A stretch of DNA of 64,000 bases, taken from positions 62,001 through 126,000 of the forward strand of contig JAHBWY010000006.1 in the NCBI GenBank assembly GCA_019636735.1, given 5' to 3'. The DNA comes from Phycisphaeraceae bacterium. Its GTDB lineage: Bacteria; Planctomycetota; Phycisphaerae; Phycisphaerales; SM1A02. Both the position numbers and the translations under genes were made by a program. Position 1 is the stretch's first letter; the number at the start of each line of letters is the position of its first letter. A model generated the notes under the pieces. It searched no databases, was not told where the DNA came from, and saw only the letters and a list, made by a program, of their open reading frames with translations. This document shows, one piece after another, positions 25,845 through 34,716 of this stretch.

Positions 25845-28018
25845 CGGGCACCTCCTGCCAGCAGCGTCGAGCGTTCGTTGGCCGGATTGTCAATCGCAGC
25901 GTGATCATCGCTGCCCTCACTCACGGCGAACCACCGTCGCCACTCCGCCCGAGTCATGAGGCGAGGTTCGGAGTCAAGGACCTCGATGCGTCGAAGCGCA
26001 CGACGGCGAAGCGCTTCGATCTCGCCTTCACCGACGACCATCAGACGGGCCAGCGCCACGAGAGCCGCCTCACTGCCTGCATGGCGGCGATCGGTCTCCT
26101 CATAGGCAAGGATCGCTCGCTGCACATCGCCCAGAGCCTCAAGCGAGGCGGCAAGTCCGAGGCGAGCAAAGGCGCCTCGATCGCGTGACCACTCGTCCTG
26201 CGTGGTCAGCTCCTCAAGATCAATCCGCGCCACGGCGAGCGCAAAGAGATCGGATGACTCCCGCCACGCCAGTTGAGCCTGGCGCAGGGCGTGGGCCGCG
26301 TCGGAGGGAGCCGCCGGGCCGCGCGAGATCTCCTCGAACGAGAGCGCTTCGCCGCGCCATGCATCAGCAAGGAGCAGCGTCACCTCGAGCGACGCGGGAT
26401 GCCCAGGGTCCCGGCGCCGAGCTTCATCGAGACGGCGACGGGCGGTCACCGAGTCGCCCAACGAAGAAGCCAGCCGTCCACGCTCGATCAGCGCCTCGAC
26501 AAAGACGGGTGACTCAGGGTCGATTCCTCCGCGACCCTGAATCACCTCATCGAGAAGAGCCACCGCGTCGTCTGTTCTTCCGTCCGCACGCATGGAGCGA
26601 GCCGCAGCAATGGTTGCTCGCGCCGCGTGGGGACTGTTGGGATAGGCCTTCAGGAGATGACGCCACGCATCCACCGCCTCACCGAAGCGCCCGAGACCGT
26701 GAAGGGTTTCAGCGACCCTCGCGAGCACCTCCGCGCGCATCGGATCGGAGGTCGGCCGCGCAAGCAGCCACTCACGCCAGGTCACGACCGCATCGTCCCC
26801 AAGCCCAACCCGCTCCCAGCACTCCGCGGCAAGATGCAGCGCCGCGGTTCGTCGCTCGAGCGTCGATGCCGACGAGTCGGTCGCCATCCGCTCGGCGACC
26901 TCGCGCGCCGCCGCGGCTGCCGCCAGCAGTCGCCGATTGATCCGCTCCGCCGCGGTGGGATCAATGGGGTCGCTCCGCTCAAGCAGATCGATGGCATCGG
27001 CGCGGCTCAGCGCCGCCAGCCGCTCCAGCAGTGCGAGACGAACGCTTCCCTTTCCCCCCAATTCGAGCGCGATCTCATGAAGCCTGATCGCCGCACTTCG
27101 AGCATCGCTCGAAACGGCCTCGTCGGCGAGTTCGATCGCCACGGCAAGCATGCGCGGCTGCCCGAGGGCGCTCCGGGGGTCAAGCGAACGATCCAACTGG
27201 AGGGCACTTTCGAGCGCCGCCGCGGCAACAGCGTGGTCTCCCCGCGACGAACGCAGGAGCGCCTCCGCCAGCCGGAGCCGCGACGCGGGAACCGGTGAAA
27301 GAGCGCGATCGAGCCAGGGTTCCGCGACGCGCCTGCCTGACGCGAAATCTCCGGCGAGGGCGAAGTCGAGGGCGAGTTCCGCGTCAGCCCAAGCTCGTTC
27401 GGGATGTTCATCATCCATCGAGCGCCGCCAGGCGAGACACTCCGCCGAAGCGACTTCGGCTCGCCCGGCAACCCGCAGTGCGTGCAGCCGGAGTGAACGC
27501 CAAGCTCCGTCAGCGGTGACACTGCCACTCAGTTCCTCACTGGCCATCACTTCAAGGGCGCGCTCCGCTTCCTCAAGCGCCAGCAAGCGCCGGACAGTGA
27601 GCATCATGTGGCGGCGTCGAAGATCGCGATCCGCTCCGGGGGGCAGCGAAGGGAGTTCGACTCCCGCGCCATCAATGCCCAGAAGCGCGAGTTCGGCCTC
27701 CGCGAGCCGTTCAAGTGGAGTGCGCTCGACGGGAGGTGGCGGTGCCGATCGAATCCACCACACCGCGCCCGCAGTGACCACCAACACGGCGCCGAGGACC
27801 ACCGCGCTCCAGCGCTTCGAGAGCCTCCAAGTCGCTGTGCCCTCCGTCGAAGCGGGGGCGGGTGTCACATCGGGCTCGTCGCGCACGAGATCCTCTCTTC
27901 GCCGGGACGCCGGCGAGTCGACCGCGCGGCGAGTCCATTCGCCGCGTCGCACTCCGATATCGGCAGCGGGCCGCTCACCCCTTGAAGGAGGGGCGGTTGC
28001 CTCTCCCCGCTCCCCCAC
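25841..28018 (-). CDS. Membrane-anchored TPR-like repeat protein
   Basis: 725 aa with a basic, disordered cytoplasmic N-terminus (1-70), one membrane helix (about 71-90) and a long helical-repeat periplasmic part. Repeats such as LHGLGRFGEAVDAWRHLLKA and YPNSPHAARATIAAARSMRA fit the TPR pattern. No enzyme motif is visible. It starts 12 bases after the RDD-protein gene and overlaps the small helical gene by four bases. A scaffold or assembly role at the envelope is possible, but function is unknown. Confidence 0.7.
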   Translation of the reverse strand: MGERGEATAPPSRGERPAADIGVRRGEWTRRAVDSPASRRREDLVRDEPDVTPAPASTEGTATWRLSKRWSAVVLGAVLVVTAGAVWWIRSAPPPPVERTPLERLAEAELALLGIDGAGVELPSLPPGADRDLRRRHMMLTVRRLLALEEAERALEVMASEELSGSVTADGAWRSLRLHALRVAGRAEVASAECLAWRRSMDDEHPERAWADAELALDFALAGDFASGRRVAEPWLDRALSPVPASRLRLAEALLRSSRGDHAVAAAALESALQLDRSLDPRSALGQPRMLAVAIELADEAVSSDARSAAIRLHEIALELGGKGSVRLALLERLAALSRADAIDLLERSDPIDPTAAERINRRLLAAAAAAREVAERMATDSSASTLERRTAALHLAAECWERVGLGDDAVVTWREWLLARPTSDPMRAEVLARVAETLHGLGRFGEAVDAWRHLLKAYPNSPHAARATIAAARSMRADGRTDDAVALLDEVIQGRGGIDPESPVFVEALIERGRLASSLGDSVTARRRLDEARRRDPGHPASLEVTLLLADAWRGEALSFEEISRGPAAPSDAAHALRQAQLAWRESSDLFALAVARIDLEELTTQDEWSRDRGAFARLGLAASLEALGDVQRAILAYEETDRRHAGSEAALVALARLMVVGEGEIEALRRRALRRIEVLDSEPRLMTRAEWRRWFAVSEGSDDHAAIDNPANERSTLLAGGAR

Positions 28019-28030
28019 GACGGCGAAGAG

Positions 28031-29611
28031 CTACGCCGTGGGGGCGGCTTCAGTTACCGCGCGGCGTCGGACCACGCAAGTGGCCGAGATTGTCTCGCCC
28101 ACCCCCTGCCCCAGCGGATGCAGAAGAGTGAAGATTGCCAGGAGCTGCATCTGGAGAACCACCGACTTGAAGATGTTCCGGGCCAAGGTCTGCCCCGGAG
28201 TCGGATCGATCGATGGGGCGTCCGCCCTCATCGAAATGACGCGTCCACCGAAGATGCGCTTCCCCGGGGTCGTGGCGAAGGCGAACTCCCAGAGCATGGC
28301 AATGAAGACGGTGACGATCGGGGCAACGATCATCGGCAGCGCCGCATCGGAGTCGACGACGAGCCAAGGCAGGGAGAGGAACGCCGACCACGGCACCCCG
28401 AGCATGAACTTCGTGATGACGATTCCCGGAACGAGGTCGACACCGAGCGCCGCGAGGCGCAGGGTGAATGGCATGGGCTCCCACCCCTCGGGAAGACGCT
28501 GCTCCCGCTCATCACGGATCGAGCGGACGAAGAAGACCACCATGAGCAGGGAGATGACCACGGCGCCGAGAATGGGCAGATGACTCCACGCCGAGGCGAG
28601 CGAGCGCTGCGGGCTCAGCACGACCGGCGCAGCGATCGAGCCCTCGATCGGATCGATGCGCCTCAATCGCGGCGAGCCGGTGGCACCATCGATGAGGTAG
28701 GGCGCTTCACGGAACCAAGCGAGGGCGCTCCCCTCGGGGATTGAGTCATCCAGCGTGAGCAGGAGTCGCGGTCCATCATCGGGAAGCGTCATGACCTTGC
28801 GTTCAAGGGTTGTCCCCGCTTCTCCTCCGCCACTTCTGGTGACCAGGGCGATCAGCGCCGGTCCTCCCACCGGCTGGATTTCGAAGTCTCCGTCAAGGCC
28901 AAGCGGATGCTGCGTCCAGACCTCGCCGTCGCCGCGCCATCGATCCCATGTTCCTTGCGCACCCGAAGTCGCGAGCACCGACAGCCCCGACTCACGCGGT
29001 TCAAGTCGCCGCTTGGATGCGCTCTCAACGGGCTCGGGCAACGACAGACGATTCCATGATCCGCGGCGCAACTGCCACGCGGTCGGCTCCCCTTCGAAGA
29101 TGGCAGTCACCCCCTCGGGTGACGCGACCATCGATTCGACCAGCGCTTCGCTCGGAACCTGCGGCTGCAGAATGAGCCGATCACCCGGCGCCGAGATCCA
29201 GAGTCCTGTCGCGGGATTGCGACGAGTGCCCGTTGCAAGAAGATGCGATCTCGGAAGGAGCGCACTCCTCGGAGGAAAGAGGAGCCATGCGTCACCGCCC
29301 CAGGCACCGATCGCCGCGGGGTGCGCCGAGATCGGGAGTCCCGGGCGATACTCACCCTCGTTCATGCCCGGTGCCACATGACCAAGGGACGCGGCCAGCG
29401 CTCCGCGCCGAAGCACGAACCAGAGGTGTTCGCCACCTCCCGAGGCCGCGATCACACTCGGGTGCGGGGCAATGGCCGGCGCCTTGGCCGCTGGATTGGT
29501 CGGCGCTGTGTTCGCGGTGTGGGCAGCGCCGTCATCGCCCATGGCGACGCCCGTTCCGATCAACACCATCGCGAACATCACGCCGTGGAGGAGCGTCCTA
29601 AGAGTGGTCAC
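28031..29611 (-). CDS. RDD-family membrane protein with large extracytoplasmic domain
   Basis: 526 aa. Residues 1-24 are a signal peptide ending near GVAMG. Residues about 30-335 are a soluble, Trp-rich domain with beta-propeller-like spacing (repeats ending in small GxxxW/L segments). C-terminal membrane helices begin near 345, and the RDD domain follows: RLAALGVDLVPG, then FATTPGKRIFGGRV and LARNIFK. RDD proteins have been linked to ion exchange in some bacteria, but substrate cannot be read here. Four-base overlap with the upstream lipoprotein gene. Confidence 0.75.
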   Translation of the reverse strand: MTTLRTLLHGVMFAMVLIGTGVAMGDDGAAHTANTAPTNPAAKAPAIAPHPSVIAASGGGEHLWFVLRRGALAASLGHVAPGMNEGEYRPGLPISAHPAAIGAWGGDAWLLFPPRSALLPRSHLLATGTRRNPATGLWISAPGDRLILQPQVPSEALVESMVASPEGVTAIFEGEPTAWQLRRGSWNRLSLPEPVESASKRRLEPRESGLSVLATSGAQGTWDRWRGDGEVWTQHPLGLDGDFEIQPVGGPALIALVTRSGGGEAGTTLERKVMTLPDDGPRLLLTLDDSIPEGSALAWFREAPYLIDGATGSPRLRRIDPIEGSIAAPVVLSPQRSLASAWSHLPILGAVVISLLMVVFFVRSIRDEREQRLPEGWEPMPFTLRLAALGVDLVPGIVITKFMLGVPWSAFLSLPWLVVDSDAALPMIVAPIVTVFIAMLWEFAFATTPGKRIFGGRVISMRADAPSIDPTPGQTLARNIFKSVVLQMQLLAIFTLLHPLGQGVGETISATCVVRRRAVTEAAPTA

Positions 29612-30636
29612 GGCGCCCCCTCGTCGCTCTCTTCGATGTCCGCTCGAAGTGAGGTTCGGACCACCACGGGATCGAAGAGGCGGTCCACGATCCGATCACT
29701 CGTGGCCACCGGCCGATCGAGTTCAATCAACCACTCGGAGGCTGATCGACCCTCGCGCGGTGGAATCGTCATGCGAAGGCGCGTGGCGACGACGGGCCAC
29801 TCACCGGGGGCAACGCCCCGTCGCTCGACGCGCCGATGAGCGTCGTAACGCACGGACGCCACCGCTTCGTCGTCGCGATCGAGGAGATCAAGCCCCACCA
29901 GGACCCACTGCGCCGATCCCTGCACTCGAGACGGAGCAAAGAGCGCCCGCAAGGGCACGCCTCCGGACTCCGGCTGAGGTTCGATGCGCACTGCTCGTTC
30001 CGTCGGATCCGTGGGTGAGAGTGGATCCCACCCTGCGGCCTTGCCCAGCGACTTCAGCCCGAAGAGGAGCAAGAGGGCCTCCGCTTCCACGCGATCGCTG
30101 CCGGCTTCCGCGACGGTGCCCGCGCCGCGCTCGCTCCCCGTTGCACCGCTCTTCGCATCTCGATGACGCCGAAGTTGAAAGCGCGTCGGCTTGCCGAAAC
30201 CGTCGTACCACCACCAGAACAAGTCGTTGGTCCCGGCGACAAGGAAGACCTCGCCCAGTTTGCTCACTCGAAGCGACGCTTCGCGCGGGGCGCGATATCG
30301 AAGATCAAGATCGCCCTGTTCGAAGTGGCGAGCCTCCCCATCGCGCCAGTTCACCTGCACGATGCCCGACGACACAAGGAAGGGAAGGCGTGACACCTCG
30401 GCGTCATGGGCCGCGATGAGATTCTGAGGCGTCAGTGCCTCGGCATCGACCCCACGCGCATCCCCGGCCGGAGTCGTGTCCCGGCCGGGACCTGGCCCGA
30501 TCAACGCAGGCCGTTCAGACGCGGGCCACGCAGCGCCTTGCGGACCACTCTCAGAGCAGCACCCCGCGGCCGCGAGCGGCAGGAGTGGAACGAGCGCACG
30601 CCAGCGACCCAGCATCCGACCGGTCATCGCCATCAC
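29608..30636 (-). CDS. Lipoprotein with possible LolA/LolB-like fold
   Basis: 342 aa. The N-terminus has a lipoprotein signal ending LAAAGC, so Cys near residue 26 would be lipidated. The body begins TPQNLIAAHDAEVSRLPFLV, followed by short beta segments (VQVNWRDGEARHFEQGDLDL, LRVSKLGEVFLVAGTNDLFW), a pattern seen in LolA/LolB-type lipid-carrier folds. I infer that fold weakly. The GTG start overlaps the upstream stop (GTGA), with an in-frame ATG three bases later. Function unknown. Confidence 0.6.
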   Translation of the reverse strand: MMAMTGRMLGRWRALVPLLPLAAAGCCSESGPQGAAWPASERPALIGPGPGRDTTPAGDARGVDAEALTPQNLIAAHDAEVSRLPFLVSSGIVQVNWRDGEARHFEQGDLDLRYRAPREASLRVSKLGEVFLVAGTNDLFWWWYDGFGKPTRFQLRRHRDAKSGATGSERGAGTVAEAGSDRVEAEALLLLFGLKSLGKAAGWDPLSPTDPTERAVRIEPQPESGGVPLRALFAPSRVQGSAQWVLVGLDLLDRDDEAVASVRYDAHRRVERRGVAPGEWPVVATRLRMTIPPREGRSASEWLIELDRPVATSDRIVDRLFDPVVVRTSLRADIEESDEGAP

Positions 30637-31151
30637 GCAAGATCCGATTCGACGAGGGCTCCGATCTGCTCCGCCATGACGCGCAGATCCTCCTCGGAAA
30701 GGTGCGGATTGACGACGCGCAGCACCGGGGCATCATCGCCACCCCCGCGCCGTTGCAGGAGCCACACTTCGCGATCATCCTCCCGCTCCACCCGGAGGTG
30801 CTTCAACCGCCGCTTCCGAAGAAGCATGAGCGCCACCAGCCATCGAAAGGCCTGTCGCTCGGCACGCGGATCATCGGCGAGTCGATCGAGCATCTCATCG
30901 AGCACCTCGTCGTCGATGACGATGCCGCGCCGCTCATCGGGATGGGGGACGACCGTCCGCCAGAAGTAGAAATCGCCCGAGGGTCTTGCCCCGCGGTCCC
31001 ACGCGGCGAGTGAGTAGTCGAGTCGCTCGAAGCCATCATCGCCGCCGTCGCGCAGGACCGCCACGCAGGCGCTGCCGGCCTCCAACGCTTCGCCGGTCGC
31101 GGCGCAGCGCCCCGTGGATCGGCCGATCGCGAGTCGTGGTGCCGTGGACAT
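30633..31151 (-). CDS. Hypothetical protein, possibly planctomycete-restricted
   Basis: 172 aa, no recognised domain. It opens with a Cys pair (GRCAATGEALEAGSACVAVL), then FERLDYSLAAWDRGARPSGD and FYFWRTVVPHP, and a helical acidic middle. I recall similar proteins in planctomycete genomes, unverified. ATG 31151 is preferred to 31160 because TAGCAT (31159-31164) lies seven bases upstream and would overlap the earlier ATG. It is the first gene of the long minus-strand run into the flagellar cluster and is divergent from cdaA. Confidence 0.65.
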   Translation of the reverse strand: MSTAPRLAIGRSTGRCAATGEALEAGSACVAVLRDGGDDGFERLDYSLAAWDRGARPSGDFYFWRTVVPHPDERRGIVIDDEVLDEMLDRLADDPRAERQAFRWLVALMLLRKRRLKHLRVEREDDREVWLLQRRGGGDDAPVLRVVNPHLSEEDLRVMAEQIGALVESDLA

Positions 31152-31191
31152 CCATCCCATGCTAACCGTCCAATCACTGGATGGCGCGGGC

Positions 31192-31197
31192 TATACT
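31192..31197 (+). promoter_or_regulatory. Candidate -10 element for cdaA
   Basis: TATACT ends 12 bases before the cdaA ATG with no Shine-Dalgarno between, implying a 5' leader of only about 6 bases. No convincing -35 was seen. The same gap holds TAGCAT (31159-31164, minus strand) for the divergent gene. Confidence 0.4.
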
Positions 31198-31209
31198 CGG
31201 CTCAGGCGC

Positions 31210-32163
31210 ATGCAGGATCGCATTCAGCAGCTCTTCCGGGGCCATGACCCGCTCGCCGTCACGGTCGAGATGGCGGTCATTTTCTTCGGCGTCTATCTCA
31301 TGCTGCGCTTCATCCAGGGGACCCGAGGCGCCGGTGTCTTCAAGGGTCTGATCGTGCTGGTCGCGGGCCTCTTCCTCGCGCTTCGATTCGTGGGGCTCTT
31401 CAGTGACGCCTTCGCGCAGCTTCGTTTTCTCAGCGAAGGATTGCTCGGGGCGCTGGCGCTGTTCCTGCTGGTCGTGTTCCAGCCTGAACTGCGTCAAGGC
31501 ATGGTGCGCCTTGGACAGACGACCGCGCTGGGCACCGATCGCCGACGCGATGACCAGACCGTCGAAGCCGTGGCCGAGGCTGTCGAGTTCCTGAGCCGGA
31601 ACTCCTTCGGCGCCGTCATTGCCATCGAGCGCACCGTTCCCCTCAAGGGCCTTGCCGCGTCCGGCGTGGTCGTCGATGCGGCGATCAGCGCGCGATTGCT
31701 CGAGTCGATCTTCTGGCCGAGCAGTCCCCTGCACGACCTGGCTGTCGTCATCCGAGGCGACAGGATCGCTGCCGCGAGCGTGCAACTTCCATTGGCCGAG
31801 GAGACTCCCGGCTGGAGGCTCGGTTCGCGTCACCGCGCCGCGCTCGGCGCGACGCTTGAAACCGATGCGCTCGTCATCATCGTGAGCGAGGAGACGGGGG
31901 TGATTCGCATGGCGGACAATGGACGCATGAGTCAGGAGATTCGCGCCGACGATCTCCTGAGCGCCCTTCGTCAGCGACTGCACGCCCAGTTGCCCGCCGC
32001 GCCGACTTCGCTGGTCGATCGCCTGCGCCGCTTGGCCGGCTCTCCACCACGCCCCCCGCGCGGAGCGACTTCCGGCGTGGCTGAATCGCGCGTCGCAAGC
32101 TCTGGTGACGCTGCCGCAGATAGCGCCAGCGCGCATGCCGACGCCGTCGCGCCACGAGGCTGA
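31210..32163 (+). CDS. cdaA: Diadenylate cyclase CdaA (atypical DLA motif)
   Basis: Membrane diadenylate cyclase making c-di-AMP from ATP. The 317-aa protein has three N-terminal membrane helices (about 12-80) and the DAC domain. Conserved parts include VFQPELRQGMVRLG, GAVIAIERTVPL, the RHRAA motif in GSRHRAALGA and IIVSEETG. The nucleotide-binding DGA motif is changed to D176-L177-A178 (SPLHDLAVVI). A Pro/Ser/Ala-rich tail of ~50 residues follows. ATG 31210 is preferred over a frame from 31114 that reads into the divergent gene. cdaR follows after 2 bases. Confidence 0.92.
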   Translation: MQDRIQQLFRGHDPLAVTVEMAVIFFGVYLMLRFIQGTRGAGVFKGLIVLVAGLFLALRFVGLFSDAFAQLRFLSEGLLGALALFLLVVFQPELRQGMVRLGQTTALGTDRRRDDQTVEAVAEAVEFLSRNSFGAVIAIERTVPLKGLAASGVVVDAAISARLLESIFWPSSPLHDLAVVIRGDRIAAASVQLPLAEETPGWRLGSRHRAALGATLETDALVIIVSEETGVIRMADNGRMSQEIRADDLLSALRQRLHAQLPAAPTSLVDRLRRLAGSPPRPPRGATSGVAESRVASSGDAAADSASAHADAVAPRG

Positions 32164-32165
32164 TC

Positions 32166-33221
32166 ATGGGCAACTGGACCAATCGACTCTCGACCGGATT
32201 GATCGCCGCAGTGGTCACGCTCCTCATCTGGACATGGGCGGCGGAGAAGACGCGCGAGGAGACGACCATCACCGGCACGGTCCGCTTTGTGACCGCGGAG
32301 GGACAGCCGCTCTCCGTCGACCCATCGAATGCGCTCACCGCCACGCTCCAACTCCGCGGCTCGCGGCAAGCGTTGCAGCGAGCCGGGGCGATTCTTGAGG
32401 GCGGCGCGGACCTGCGGCTCGGGCTCGGCGGCGTTCCCGCGGAAGCGGGGCGCTTCCAGGTCGAACTGGCGAAGGTCTTCGCCGAGTTGCCGGAGATCCG
32501 CCAACTCGATCTCTCGGTCTTGAACGCGAGGCCCGACACGGTCACGCTCACGATCGGGCGCCTCGTCACTCAGACGGTCCCGATCGTCGCCGCAATTCCT
32601 CTCGCGCAGATCTCCGGCTCCGTAGTCATCGAGCCACCTGAGGCCCAACTCACGCTGCCGGCATCTCTCGCGGAGAGCATCGCGCAGCCTCGAATCGAGG
32701 CCTTCGTCGATGTGCGGAACCTCGAACCGGGTCGCCGACACACGGTGGATGCCCCCCTGCGGCTCCCCGAGTCATTACAGTCAGCACGGGGGCTTGCGCG
32801 CGTCGAGCCCGCCGTAGTCCGCGTCTCGTTCATTCTCGGATCGCGCGATCGAACTGCGGTGATTCCCACCGTGCCTGTCCAGATCGCAGGCCCACCCGCC
32901 GACCTTCGCAACTACGAGATCGTCGTCGAGCCGGGAAGCGAGTTCCTCCGCAGCGTCACCATCTCCGGTCCCGGCGATGCGATCTCGCAGATCGAGTCGG
33001 GACGCGCTCGCATTGCAGCGATTGTCCATCTCGGGGCCGAAGATCTCGTTCGTCGCTCGGTGTCAAAGCCAATCACGCTCTGGCTGCTCCCGTCGGGAGT
33101 GACAGTGACACGCATCGGAACCTCGACAGACACCGCTCCCGCCATCCCGCTCCGCATCACCGAGCGACCGCGGACCTCGCCGCCACCTGCGGTCGAGCCG
33201 ACGCCCTCGCCGCGGCCGTGA
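32166..33221 (+). CDS. cdaR: YbbR-domain regulator CdaR
   Basis: Extracytoplasmic partner of CdaA that modulates c-di-AMP synthesis. The 351-aa protein has one N-terminal membrane helix (GLIAAVVTLLIWTWAAE, about 11-27) followed by YbbR-like repeats: TLTIGRLVTQTVPIVAAIPL and IPTVPVQIAGPPADLRNYEI are recognisable. The C-terminus is Pro-rich. The order cdaA-cdaR is conserved widely; the third usual member glmM is not downstream here, where tyrS is convergent. Confidence 0.88.
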   Translation: MGNWTNRLSTGLIAAVVTLLIWTWAAEKTREETTITGTVRFVTAEGQPLSVDPSNALTATLQLRGSRQALQRAGAILEGGADLRLGLGGVPAEAGRFQVELAKVFAELPEIRQLDLSVLNARPDTVTLTIGRLVTQTVPIVAAIPLAQISGSVVIEPPEAQLTLPASLAESIAQPRIEAFVDVRNLEPGRRHTVDAPLRLPESLQSARGLARVEPAVVRVSFILGSRDRTAVIPTVPVQIAGPPADLRNYEIVVEPGSEFLRSVTISGPGDAISQIESGRARIAAIVHLGAEDLVRRSVSKPITLWLLPSGVTVTRIGTSTDTAPAIPLRITERPRTSPPPAVEPTPSPRP

Positions 33222-33422
33222 CGGCACCGAATGTCGCGCCTGACTCCGGCGCCACCCCCTGGAACTCTCTCTGCCTCCGATCGGCGGCGGCTTCGCAGCA
33301 GGGCGTCGAGATCATTCGGTTGCGTCCCAGAAGCCCGTCCGGCTCGCGCTCGAAGGGCCACTTGCCCTGACCTGCGTCTTCCCCGCTCGCTCCGGGCAAC
33401 GCGGGGCTTCAAAGAGAGCCTC

Positions 33423-34712
33423 TCACCCGCTTCGACCACCGCGTCGAAGGGCGTGCCAGTTCCGCTTGCCGCGTCGAAGAAGCGCTACCTCGCCATGCAG
33501 GAGATCGCTGCTTCGAACCCGATGCTCCGCCGAAGCCTTGTCGCCATTGATGAGCACCGCGCCTGCCGCGAGATACTCGCGAGCCTCGCGACGGCTCTTC
33601 GCGAGCGTCGTCTCGGCAAGAAGCTCGACAAGCGGCGTTCCCTCGCCCGCGAGACGCTCCTCTGACACTTCGCTCGAGGGAAGCTCCGCGGCGATCTCAC
33701 GGACCATGCCCTGATCGAGGTCACACACGCGGCCGGAGAAGAGTGCCTCGGCCGCGCGGCGGGCCCGATCGGTCTCGCCGGCACCATGAAAGAGCGTTGT
33801 CAATTCATCGGCCAGCACGCGCTGCCCCTCGCGTGCCTCGGGTCGCTGCGTTGCGATCGCCTCGAGTTCCTCGATGCGCTCGCGCGGCAGGAAGGTGAAC
33901 CAGCGCAGGTAGCGTCCGACATCGGCGTCGGAGGTGTTCAGCCAGAACTGGTGAAAGCGATAGGGCGAAGTCCGGTCGGCCGTCACGAAGATGGCCCCCT
34001 TCTCACTCTTGCCGATCTTGCTGCCATCCGCCGCGGTCACCAGAGGATTCGTGATGCCGAAAGCCTCGATGCCTTCCTGCCTCCGAATGAGATCGATGCC
34101 CGAGACGATGTTTCCGAACTGGTCGCTGCCGCCCAGTTGCACGCGGCAGCCACGCGTGCGGCAGAGATGGAGAAAGTCATAGGCCTGCAGGATCATGTAG
34201 CTGAACTCGGTGTAGCTGATGCCCTGCTCACGCTGATTGAGGCGCGCCGCCACGGAGTCGCGCGCGATCATCTGATTCACGCTGAAGTGCTTGCCCACAT
34301 CGCGAAGCACCTCGATGAAGCCGAGCTTCGCAAGCCACTCCGAGTTGTCGACGATGGCGCCGGCGTGGGCTCCCGTGAAGTCGATGGCGCGCTCGAAGAT
34401 GGCGCGCTGACTGGCGACATTGTGGCGCACCTGCTCCTCGCTCATGAGGGTCCGTTCGACACTCTTGCCACTCGGGTCGCCGATCAGACCGGTGCCTCCA
34501 CCCATGAGAACAAGCGGCCGATGTCCCGCCCGCTGCCAGCGAGCGAGCATGAGCATGGGAATCGCGTTCCCAATGGTCAGGCTGTCCGAGGTCGGATCAA
34601 AGCCGGCATATCCAAGTTGTCCGGGCGCCGCGAGAAAGGACGCGAGTGACTCGGAAGTCACCTGATGGAGCAGTCCGCGCCAGCGCAGTTCGTCAAGAAA
34701 TCCGTGAGCCAT
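33423..34712 (-). CDS. tyrS: Tyrosyl-tRNA synthetase
   Basis: Charges tRNA-Tyr. The 429-aa class I synthetase starts at ATG 34712 (MAHGFLDELRWRGLLHQVT, typical for TyrRS); the longer frame to 34832 runs into the upstream gene. Catalytic signatures: the HIGH position reads TIGN (residues 46-49, DSLTIGNAIP), GGGTGLIGDPSGKS is conserved, YDFLHL and GGSDQFGNI bind tyrosine, and the KMSKS loop reads KIGKS. A C-terminal S4 RNA-binding domain (about 365-425) is intact. It follows the membrane-protein gene by four bases. Confidence 0.95.
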   Translation of the reverse strand: MAHGFLDELRWRGLLHQVTSESLASFLAAPGQLGYAGFDPTSDSLTIGNAIPMLMLARWQRAGHRPLVLMGGGTGLIGDPSGKSVERTLMSEEQVRHNVASQRAIFERAIDFTGAHAGAIVDNSEWLAKLGFIEVLRDVGKHFSVNQMIARDSVAARLNQREQGISYTEFSYMILQAYDFLHLCRTRGCRVQLGGSDQFGNIVSGIDLIRRQEGIEAFGITNPLVTAADGSKIGKSEKGAIFVTADRTSPYRFHQFWLNTSDADVGRYLRWFTFLPRERIEELEAIATQRPEAREGQRVLADELTTLFHGAGETDRARRAAEALFSGRVCDLDQGMVREIAAELPSSEVSEERLAGEGTPLVELLAETTLAKSRREAREYLAAGAVLINGDKASAEHRVRSSDLLHGEVALLRRGKRNWHALRRGGRSG

Positions 34713-34716
34713 GGGA

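Noticed and set aside
33222..33422. Possible small gene between cdaR and tyrS
   Set aside because: The 201-base convergent gap holds only a low-complexity Arg-rich frame that continues into antisense tyrS. A loose ccccgc/gcggggc pairing may be a terminator but the loop is large.
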